From assembly GCA_036346395.1 (NCBI GenBank), contig CM070601.1, positions 14,629,763 through 14,693,762 on the forward strand: 64,000 nt of DNA, in the 5' to 3' direction. Each line of letters starts with the position of its first letter. Positions within the stretch are counted from its first letter, which is position 1. Position numbers and translations under genes: made by a program. This stretch comes from Hsuehochloa calcarea. Taxonomy: Eukaryota > Streptophyta > Magnoliopsida > Poales > Poaceae. Positions 48,840-60,164 of this stretch are shown here, one piece after another. The notes under the pieces were generated by a model, which was not told the origin of the DNA, did not search any database, and was given only the letters and a program-made list of their open reading frames with translations.

Positions 48840-49678
48840 ATTAGAGTTTATTACAAAAGAGACTTACAACCAACAATAAAGAATACAGCGCAAGACGAAG
48901 AAGAAATAGTAGAGTCCAGCTGATCTGTCATAGGCAATCGACTAGGGTAGCGGCCTAGCCGTCGAAATGCACACCGATAGCGAAGCCTCTCACCTCTAAT
49001 TTTTTTTTTTGCATTAAGAAAGGGTGAGCACAAACAACCGCGCTGCGTAAGTTACACTCAATAACATATTATAATGCATACAAGGATATATCAAAGGAAG
49101 ACTTATTGGTTGAATTTGCATAAAATAATATTTTCTTTAAATATTTGTACTAAATTCCAAAACAGTTATTATATAACTAAAATTCATTTTATAAATTCTT
49201 AAGTTTTATAGTAGGATAACCTCCATATGAAATATGGTGATGGATACCCTTCTATCTCATGGCTAACCACCCAATTTCCTAATTGAATAAACTATTGAAA
49301 ATAATTTATCAAAATCTTTTGAAATCAAAACAAAAGTCCAACTTTGAGTGACTTTGCTAGTATGTCCATGACCGTAGACATGATAATTCGAATAGCTTTA
49401 CACTCTGCAGAGGTTGTACAACTTTACCCACAAAAGATAATCAACTTATAATATCTGCTCACACACTTCCGAAGGTGTGCGACTAAGAGATTATCACAAG
49501 ACCTTTACAATGCGCCATCCCAACGTAGTTATGCCTCGCTAAGGTTTCGTCTCCTTTGGATTGAACCATCCGTCGGATTTAAACCCCTCTTGCGCCATGT
49601 CGGAATACATAAAAGTAGGTCATTGTGACACCCACACAACTAGGCACAACCACGGTGAAATATCATAAATTATTTAGC
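48840..49678 (-). mobile_element. Truncated gypsy LTR segment, copy A side
   Basis: Identical in content to 60165-60999, including the LTR-typical 'cgaatagctttacactctgcagaggttgtac' region near 49387-49420 (minus orientation). It stops abruptly at 49678, where the Harbinger-like terminus begins, which marks the duplication junction. Confidence 0.65.
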
Positions 49679-50103
49679 TGACCGTTTCGAAAAGCTGACC
49701 ATTTGGTTCAGCTTTCGACCAAAAAGCTGACCATTTGGTTCAGCTTTCGACCACAAAGCCGTTTCGAAAAGCTGACCATTTAGTTCGGTTTCCGGCTTTC
49801 TCGGCCGAAAGTCAAACCCGAACCAAACAGACCTTAACTATTTGGATCCCACCAGCTGCACCTTCAAGTTTGACAGAGCATCAAGTCTAACATGCGTCTA
49901 AAAAATCCCACCAACTGCAGAGGAATTATCAATTCTCGAAACCCTTTCCCTTTTTCATTTCCTGCCGACTCGCAGTTTTATCATGTGCTTAAATTTTGTA
50001 CAAGATTGTACACACGCCGACCAGCTACGGGTGTAACACTGGCGCGCATATAAGAAATGAATACTTTTGAGGGTTAACTCTTCTCGGTGAAGCCGGTGAT
50101 TAG

Positions 50104-53100
50104 AATATTTATCGCCTATCCAAGAACATGTAATCGCGATGCTAGACAGAAGCCGATGTGTCGTTTGTTGCTTCGCCATCTCTTTGAGGAAGGAGACGAC
50201 TTCTTCGATGAGTTAAGAAGGTAGCAGGCGTTGGACCGCTTCCTTCAACAGCAGAGAAATAATTATCACCCTTCGATCAAGGACCAAGACCCTTCACGCC
50301 GATCATGATTGCTTGTTTGCGGTCGTGACTAGATGAAGATGACCTCTCGATGCACTGTGCTTTACGTATCCTTGATCGTGAGTTTCGGAATTGCTCTCGC
50401 CATTTGATGGCCGTCCGTTCGCCCCTTTCAAGAGACACTGAGCCACCATCTGGTTTTACTTTTGATTCAGAAGGATATTCAGGGTCGAAAAAGACATAGA
50501 TGTCCTCATCCTGAAAAAAAGAACAAATGTTACCAAACAAAGCCAAAGATTAGGCACTCACTAAGATATCCATCAAGATATATGCTACATTGGATACCAG
50601 TGCAGGAAGAGTACAGGAATGAACTAAAATAAGTGAATTCCCACAGGATTATAAAAACACGGAAATGGCCCAAATTGAGTTTCTTGAATGAATTTTTAGT
50701 ATTATTTTTTTTAAAAAAAAACTTCTTGAATGAATGGTAGAAAAAATACGCGATCTACACAGAAAATTCCTACATTTCTCGACGCTCCGATTCACATGCA
50801 TATCCAAATAGTAAGCAGATAGTTCGTGCAATTCCAAATTGGTAACTTAGCAAACCAATTTCGTTCTGATGCATATCCGCAAAGATTTTTTTATTGGTTT
50901 GAACTTTGAACTTCTGCGTTACTAGCCTCATTTCATACAATTACAATGATACATTAATAAGTATGTTTCCTTTGGTTTATTAGGGTCTCATTGTTTCTAT
51001 GTTCATAAAAGTATTGATATTATCATTTGATATGAACATTGATGATTTTTGTTTTCAAATAGAATGGTCTATAAGTGAACCCAAAAATTAGTTTGTAAGT
51101 GGGTATTTTACCCTTGTTGCAGTGGGTAAAAGACAGGACGGTAGACTATCAAAGAAATTTTCTTTGATCCACTCCCACCTATTTTTCTCTCAAAATAATC
51201 CAGGGGTGTTTGAAGAGATTGTTTGGGATCTATTTCCCTCTAGCACTTTGTTCCAAACAACCAATGAAATAGCACCATATTAACCACAACAAAGCCAAAG
51301 TTCCCTCAATTTCCCTTCATCTCATTCTCACCATACAAGATAATTGTAAATATCTTCAGCAAAAACGCTTGATATAGGTATTTTTTTTTGGGAAAAGAAA
51401 CACTTTATGTTAAAATTGTGGGTCATTCTGTAAAAACAAATGGTATTTTTGAAAGTTTTATATTTTTCATTTATTTATTAAAAAGTTTATCATGTTCTCA
51501 TTGTCCTACTCACTCGACAAAAAAGGAAATGCGAACATAACTCAGTGCAGATTTACCTTTCCGAGGAAGTGACCTATACATAGGACATAGTCAATTGGAG
51601 TAATCATGCTTTTGCTATGAACTATCTCTCCTAGAATACGATCAATTGCAGCACCCTATAGAAAGAAAATGAATAATTTGTAAAACATCAACTAGCTAAA
51701 TAAGGTGAAAACTTTTCACCATCATGAAGAATCACACTAAACCACTGACCTTTGTAACTCCAACAGATCGAACTTCAACTGACCGGCTCCCTTGAACAAC
51801 ATCAACAGCTGCATTTGAGATTGGACCTGTCCACAAGTGCTGCAGCATATCTCTTGCTTGGAGCCGTCCAAACTCAACATCTTTACAATAGGCAAGTGGA
51901 AATAGTATTGAAGATTTATGACGCAAGCCTTTTTTACTTGGAAATAAAAAATTATCCATAGAACCTAAACACTTACCGGCATACTTGTAATTCCATACAA
52001 ACGATGTCTCACGGTGTTCAAAATGAGATCTTGGGGTTCTTTCTGTAAAGTATTCAAAAACATGCTGGAAAAAATAGATGATATCAGAAGGTAGACATTA
52101 AATGGTTACAACACGACATTGTTCATTAAAAAGACGCACCTTTACACTGTCCACCCAATCCATGTTCAGATGCTCAGGCATTGTTGTCATCCACTCTCCA
52201 TCAGTTGGGCGTAAAAACATCCCATGCTCTGCCGCCAACCACAGGTTAAATTCTCCAAAGTTCTGCACACAGAGGAGAGTCATGTTAGTTTTGATGAGAA
52301 ATATAGTAGTCTACTCAATCACATCTAGAATAAAATACAACACTCGTCTGAGTATTACTTCGTCAAGAACACTCCTGTCACTTCCACTGAGAACAATAAC
52401 CGTAGTACGCTCATCCTCACAGAGGGCTCTCAAAGGGCCTTTTAACTCGGGATGCAACTTGAGTTCCATCTCCTTGATTTGGTCACCGCCCCTTCTCCCG
52501 GAGGATTCAACTGGCTCAGTCAATGTTGAATTGAAACCCTACATTCAGTAAGGTGTAAACAACAGGAAATATAAGGTGCTATAGTTGTTAGAGCGCAACG
52601 AAGTTTATTAAATTATGAAGAGAACAAGTTATACGTTATTTGCAGATGCATTTCATAAAGTCGTTGAAATTGCAAGGCAAAAAAAAAATGCTTAACCTCC
52701 TTATGGAAAGTGAAATATTCAATTCTATGTTCCAATCCGAAAATGATGAACCTTTTACTTTAACAACTAATAACCAAAACTATTTAACCTTCTCTGCTTC
52801 ATATATTTTAGAATGTATAAACTAAAAACATGTCACAAATATGTCATGATGATCAAGTGTCACAGGAAGTGTAAGGCTACAACCATTGTAGGTGAAGACA
52901 ACAAGTCCATTAGAGTATAAGAGAAGACTGTTCAAAGTAACTATGTAGAGAAGTTGCTGTGAGATAATAAAAGAGCAATTTTTGCACTAGAAAATCTCAG
53001 TCAAAACCAGGGTAAACAATTCCACAATAATGATCAAATAGTAAGGAATAAAATGGTATTACCAATATGAGCAGACGATTTTTAGAATGCGATATTGTTG

Positions 53101-56100
53101 AATTGTCGTCCGACTAGGAGTCTGGAGGGACTTGTCTAATTCTCATTTGAGCTTCAAAGAATCAGATCATTTAGCTCACTACATGAAAAGGCACAAGATG
53201 ATCATCGAGAAAGTCCAAAGCGGCAAACAAGTTGTATAACCAAATAGCAACATCCAATCAACTAATAAGGTCCAGTCCACCAAACTACAAATAAGACAAT
53301 TGGAAATGGGCTCCTCACCATACAAAGGTTTCAGCCCAATCTTGTGCGGTATGAGTTGTCACGTGAGCGTAGTTATGCCTGTGTCTTTTCTCTCTCTCAT
53401 CAGATGTCATTGTCAAAGCGTGATGTATTGAGTTTGCGACTTGTAATATTCGAGGGTTAACTAGAATGGCACCGCTCAAGAGATTGTCTTGCCCAAAGAA
53501 ACCGAAATTGCAATGATAGAAATGTATGAACCAAAATCAATAAATCACATATATTTTCGAGAGAGAGAGAGAGAGCAACATAAAACATGCACATGAATAG
53601 CATGGTGAATAATTTTATAAGCTACCAATTATTGATGATCATCATGACTTTACCTCACTCAATATCGAACTCCTTTCTTTGATCCTTGGCATGCAACATA
53701 TTCATAGCTTACAAGATTCATCCCATCTCTCGGTGATGTTACAAGAGCCACATCCGAGCAAAACAGAGAAATGCAGTTCAAGCATGACAAGAGCCACGAA
53801 ACTACTCATGGAACATTTTTATTAAAGCGACACAGTCAAGATAATGATATAGAAGCAACAATTATTGACATTAAGTCCAAATTTCAATATCAAGAGAGTC
53901 GCCAAGAATTACCAGTGACTGCGTAGAGAGCACACAAGGCATGGAAATCAAGAGACCGATCCTGCAAGGAACACATTATATTAGATGAAAACCGTTTGCT
54001 TCAGAGCCTCTCATGCAAAAAATAATGTGATCAAGCAGTGGAAAACAAGGAACCAAATCTTCATGGGTTCATGTCTACATGCCCCATTTGTGACATTGAA
54101 ATAGTGATATTTAGACATATCCAAATAGAAAATATGAGTCCTATGAAATTAGAAACTTATGTTGTGAGTTGGTGCTAGTGTGTCTACTAAAAAAATGCAA
54201 AGATGATACTAGTTAAAGTTAGGTCATAACATAGCACAAAGCTGTAGTTAGGAAAGAAAATAGAGAAAACTAACCAGATGATGAATAGGAACAGCAGTCA
54301 ATGTTCCAAATCGGCCATTTATGCGCCCAACAATTTCATGCACTTGGCTTGTAAGCTTTTGATCTGCTCATGATAGTAAGCTATGGTTAATAAAAATGAC
54401 CAGAAATAATCAGGTTAGATTTGCAGATCAGCTATACGGTACCAATATCGGGAAATAAGGTTGTGAAACAATTTGTTTTAACTGTTTGTTTAAAAGCAAG
54501 GACAATGTATAATCTCTTGTAAGTTCTGCAATAATAGACTAAGGATTATATATGGGACTTATTTTCTTATTAACAATAATAATGAATTAATGAGACCAAA
54601 ATCTGTGCTCACTAAGATCTATAGAATCCAGTAGCTCGACAAGTTTGAAAAAAATATATACAAATTATAACAACATCCATTCGGTATTCTAAATCAAACA
54701 ATACAAGTTTCTTTGGACAAGCATACACATTAGGTTATTATGTACGTAAGAAATGTTATTTTATTTATAATTAGGACACTATATCCTCACGATTATTAAT
54801 GTTACTGAAAAATCCATTGTAGAGGACAGTGATACAGCATCCCCAAGAATTGTAGGATAAATTCTAACATAGAGAGACTTTCAAAACTCTGCATTACATG
54901 AGTTACTGGAGCATACAATTCAATCATAAGAAATATTGACTGAAAGATTTTCTTAAGAAAAACTAATAATAAAATAAGAATGCAGTAGGAGTGAATTTAT
55001 GTTTCATTGATTAGAAGAGAGTGAAAATGACCCAAACTATAAAAAACACCCACCAACACCACTAAACATGAAGTGCTAAAAAACACTAACATAAGTACTC
55101 TAATAAATGTTCCCTATGCCAAACAAGAAAGTGCCAATTTCGTCTATTTTTTAAGAGTAACAATATTTAATAAAGAAGACAGCGAGCTGATAAATTGATA
55201 ATCCATGCACGTGAAAAAACCATACTTCATACATCTGATATACTCCAGCAGACATGCTTGCAGTCGCAGTATGTATAAATAAGGGAAAAACACAGAAAGG
55301 GCTCATACACTCAGGGACATCGGTTCTTGTTGGCACAGCAATTTGCAGTAGAACCACTTTATCATTCCATTCAGGGTTTTCCTCAAGAAACTTTTCAAAG
55401 GCCAGAATCTTTTGTGGAATTCCTTTGATCATGTCGAGTCGGTCAACACCAAGCATTACCTATCACATCAGAAAGGAAAAAAATAATAGGTTAGACCATA
55501 AGAGACATTGTCGAATTTCCATGTCAGAGTATTTGAATAGGCAGTGTCTGAGTTGATGAGATGGAATTTATTCTTCGGTTATTGAACAAGTTCGAGTTTG
55601 CATGAACAAGGTAATACGCATGACCAATTCAGAAGTTCTGAGAACACTATGTAACATTCACTCTCCCTTATTCTTCTATTCTCGTGCATGACAAAGCTTA
55701 ATCTTGATGATAAATGCCATATATGATATAGCTAGAGAAGCAGTTGTTCCGCACAAGAGTTCAGGAAACTACTTTGCAATGGAGATTCATATGTGCAGCT
55801 AAATGTTACCAGTATAGGATTACTGTAAATTTCCCGTGCTAGCATACAATAAATCACAGTGAAAAGCCACAAAATATATGCTAGCTTAGAAAGAAATCAC
55901 ATAACTTTGATTAAGTTGGAACACATGAAATATTTATTATGTAGACAGCACAGGAATGGTGGCCAATCTGTTGTGAAGCCGGTTTTCATAGGAGCCCACA
56001 TCAAGGAAAAGATTGGATTTGCAGGTTCATAGATTGAAAATCGGACAGTGGATCTCGCCATATGCCTTTTGTCAGGTTAATCAGATGGAACCTAATATTG

Positions 56101-58539
56101 GGAGAACTAATGTCCATATTATAATCAATGAAAAAGAAGTGATAAATAAGTAATTTATCCCAGAGCAAGAAGTAAAGGACAAAGTGTTTTCCCACCTTTC
56201 GACCAGCAAAACGATGTGTTAATTCATTGATGTGCCTTTTAACTGCTGCAAGCTCCAATGCTCGCTTGAAACGATCAGAGTCTATCCCAATAGGAAACTG
56301 AAGATTTCAGCCAAGTGAGTTAAAAGAATCATTCATTTCACAAACATCTTTTGGATAACTTATAAATTATCAAATGACAAAAAAGGTACAAGAATACTAA
56401 TGGAAAAAGTTTAAAATAGCAGGTGAAACAGTTCAGAGACTATAATGGAAGTAGGCAATAAGATCACCAGGCATTTCAAACATGTCAGATAAAAGCTAAT
56501 AAAAAGAGATATTTCGATGTGTACCGCTGCGACTCTGGTTAGCCTTCCTTGGTCTTCCACACCTTCAGGAGTACCCTCAAGTCCGAGTATTCTGGTACAT
56601 GCGCTCACAAAATGCCTTGCATAATCATATGTATGAAATCTGAAGAAGAAAATCAGTGAGAACCATGAAGCAACTTATATGTTCCCTTATCAGAATTTGA
56701 TAGCTTCATTTAAAGAAATCGCAGCCTATGCATTCCCCTTGTATTGCTAATTTGTCCATTTGTTTTTATAATTAATTCCTTGGAGGATCAGAAATAAACG
56801 AAAATGAAACAGCACACACTTTTGCATCTAAACTTCATGGAGAGACTGGTCAAGTTAGATATTTCTATTTCTTAATAGAAAGACATCACAGAAATACCCT
56901 TTTCAAAAATACATCACAGAAATATCACGGTCTGTACTACTGCTTTCTTTCTCTGTTAAACATTCAATGAAGTGCCAAATGATGTGTTTCCTAATTGTCA
57001 AATTGGAGTATTGGACTATCCAATTTCATATGTTTTTATACCTTCACTGTCAAGTGTATGAACTAAAAAGTTGGTCGATTGAATTCTAGCCTGCTCTAAA
57101 AGTAACTTTATTACACGAACATGGAAAATAACTGATACCAAACCGAATTTTTTGACTCATTAGGACTTACAAGCACAGAGAGCATAGTCAAAGTCTCAAA
57201 GCCGTAAAAGTTACTTGATGGCTTAACATGACGAAATAAGCATAAGCGTAAATTCAGCATGACAAAAGTGCACTCAGTAGAACACTTCTGCTTCCACAAT
57301 CAAATTCAACATGTGGTACAACGATCACAAAAGCAAAAGGCATGCTCACCCGACTAAATCAGCACAGAGCACGGAGCGAAGCAGCTCCGAGCGGGATGGC
57401 AGCGTCCGGTAAATCTCTGACGACGGGAAAGGCGTGTGCAGGAACCACCCGACCTTCATGTTGATGTCATGGTCTTTAAGGCACTTGGGGAGGAACATGA
57501 GGTGGTAGTCATGGCACCAGATCACATCCCCCTCCTGGTAGTGCTCGTATACAACATCCGCGAACATCTGGTTTGCTCGCTTGTATGCGTCGAACTGTGA
57601 CTCGAAGTTCCTCGTTGTTGCCAACCTGTCCTCCTGCGGCAGTCCCAGGTAGTGGAACAGAGGCCACAGTATGTTGTTGCAGTACCCGTTGTAGTACTGG
57701 TGCACAATTTCCTCATCCAGGAACACTGGAATACATCTCTGTTTTTTTCAATTAATCAACAAGTATGATTCCAATTACTATAGTGGTAACAGAAGTCACT
57801 GTTCTATTGGTTCATACAAAATTTGTCCTAAATTGCACCGAACCTTCTCGGCAAGTGCTCTGGTGAGAGCTCGCTGGCCGATCTCGTCGGGGACGTTGAC
57901 GCCCGCCCAGCCGATCCACTTGGCGTCGACATCATTCACACCTGCGGCGTTAGGAAATTTTTTGCATAGATGGATATCTGTAACTGGTAGTGCAGGATTC
58001 TGATGCATGCATCGCTCCATCACATCACATTTGGGAGAAGGGTGAAAGTTTGGAATTACCGAGGAGGGCGCTGACGAGGCCGCCGGCGCTGATCTCCAGG
58101 GACCACTGGTCCTCGCCGCGGCGGTTGGCGGAGACGGGGAGGCGGTTGGCAACGACGAGGAGGCGCTGCTTCATGCCGCGGAGGCCGAGACGGCGGAAGC
58201 CGCTGCGGGCCCCCGCAAGCGGCGGACGAGCGGCATGGACCGCGGACGCGCCGCCGGTGTCGTCCATGTTGGCTGGCGCGCCCCCCGGGGACTGGACGCC
58301 GTAGTCTGCAACGGAGTCCGCAGCGGCGTCGGTGTCCATGGCGTCGGAGGACGCGGTCGTCGAGAAGAGGTGGCGGAAGCCGCGTTCCCGGAGCATGCGG
58401 TTCGGGAGGCGGCCCCGTCGTCGCTGGAGAAGGTCGAGGAGGTGGGGGAGTTGGAGGACGAGGTCGGCATCGCAACGTCGCCCCTGCGGTATCTGCTGCT
58501 GCTGCTGTTGTGCTGGTCGCCCTTGGCGTCAGAGCTCAT
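50104..58539 (-). CDS. TPS1-like: Class I trehalose-6-phosphate synthase (TPS1 type), copy B, disrupted
   Basis: Same 17-exon layout as copy A: 58539-58060, 57941-57844, 57738-57350, 56639-56525, 56297-56196, 55459-55309, 54363-54275, 53961-53913, 53753-53652, about 53503-53319, 53178-53063, 52538-52359, 52262-52140, 52064-51977, 51880-51750, 51655-51557, 50510-50277. Exons 2-8 and 12-16 read open; exon 6 keeps the base that copy A lost, and exon 12 lacks copy A's stop. Its own lesions are one base missing in exon 1 (near 58404), a changed acceptor (AG to GG) and a missing base in exon 9 (near 53664), several indels and a lost acceptor in exon 10, indels in exon 11, a rewritten stretch in exon 17, the same TGA before the C-terminal tail, and a scrambled tail. 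As written it cannot encode a full protein. Sequence error in the indel-rich patches is a real possibility. Confidence 0.82.
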
Positions 58540-58587
58540 GCGCCGGCGTGACTCCCCCGCAGCGAGACGACGCTGCCTCCGCCTCGG

Positions 58588-59620
58588 CCTGCAGCATTAG
58601 GCGGCCGCAAGTGGTGAGCGACGGCGGCGCGGCGGCAATACAGAGACACAAACAGGCTCATCACTCATGGGATGCGCGGGCGAATGGCGACGCCTCTCCC
58701 CCCCTCTCGTGCGCGCGCGTCTGGAGGCGTAACCGTAATGGCTTTGGCTTTCTCCTCGGCTCCGCGAGCACAAGCGAAACTCTCGTGTTGTGCTTGCGTA
58801 GTCGCCATGGGCAGGGGGAGGGGGGTTAAAACGCCGTGAGGGGTGGTGGTTGTGGGGCCTGGAGGTCAGTGGTAGCGGGCCGCAAGAGCACGAGTTTGGT
58901 GCGCCGGACCGCACAAAATCCCCCGCAAGGCCGGGATTACGCGAAACAAGTCGTCATTTATCTCAGTTCTCAGCAAGTTAATTTCAATCTCCTTTCTTTT
59001 CAAAATTTTGAGGTCGAAATCGTAATCACATTTGTTTATCTCTTGCAATCAAATGCAATCGCCCTCGACGATCGAAAAAAAACTACGAGGTGGATCGTAA
59101 TCACATTCGTTTCTCTCCCCCTCTGGTACAGAACACTACGACCAGACCATGGCATCGGAATATATACATACAAAGATCAAATATCGCATTCCCCGATCTA
59201 GCAATCTCGGATCAAAAAAAAAAAAACCCACCGGAATATCACAAACTCGCCGGGGTCCAGGCTTTCAGGGCATGGGGCGATTCAGGCGGAAAGAAAGAAC
59301 GAAGAAAACAAAAACAAAAACAAAAAAACTCACCTGATCCCGAGTTGTCCCTCCGATCGATCGCCGCTTCCTCCTCTCAGAATCCGAGTCCTGAACTCCT
59401 GATCTTTTCTTGAGTGAAATTGTGCTGCAATGAGAGCCTCGTCTGTCTGAGATGGAGATGAGGACACCGGCCGGGGATGGGATGGGGCGGGGGGAGGACT
59501 ACACTAGAGCTGCGGCATGCAACATGCAAAGGGGGAGTCACGCCTCGAACTCGCACGCTTGTTTGCGAGCACGAGCGTTGTGTGCAAGTGGGGCTGGGGG
59601 GATTACTAGGCTTTTATGGA
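58588..59620 (-). promoter_or_regulatory. TPS copy B 5' leader, leader intron and probable core promoter
   Basis: Same organisation as copy A: leader exon ending at 59334 (GATCAG/GTGAG), ATG exon starting at 58588, TATA-like CATAAAAG near 59617-59610. The stretch 59410-59450, in the leader exon, differs from copy A by several small indels. Confidence 0.45.
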
Positions 59621-60164
59621 AGGGAGGGATTCCAGCTAGCTCGCTCGCCCATTAGCTGAGGAACGTTTACCTCCGCGAAACATACAGGGCTTCTTTGGAT
59701 ACCTTTTGATCTGACTCAATCTTTTTTGGATTAATTCAGAATTTGAATTAAAATATCTTTCAATCCGAAGGGATTGGTTCTAATATCTCTTTATCCAAAT
59801 AAACCCTAAAGGATGTGCCTATTACGCGAACCATATGAAGGGATGCACATAGGATGAAATCGACCCTCTATAGTAGCGGTGTAGCTAAAACGTCGGTTAT
59901 GTAGGGTCTAAATGCAAATACAGATTTGTGTACTACCTATTTTTAATTTTTATAAAAAATATACTGTATAATGGATTTTTTCGCAAATTCTCATATACCG
60001 TGGGGGTTATTTGTAAAAATATCGGGTCTATATAGCTATCGTACCCGAGAGTAATATCCCTAAATCCTCTGTGTATTTCTGAACTAGTCCTATGATCAGT
60101 AGCTAGTTCACATAGTAAACAAATATTCTAGCATTCATAAATCGCATAACTTTATTAATAATCA

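Larger units (their letters stand above)
38343..49678. repeat. Tandem duplication, copy A (about 11.3 kb)
   Basis: This segment reappears, nearly identical by eye, at 49679-60999. It begins inside the right terminus of the Harbinger-like element, contains a whole TPS1-type gene with its promoter, and ends inside a gypsy LTR at '...aaattatttagc' (49678). Corresponding points are offset by 11,321-11,350 bp. Confidence 0.95.
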
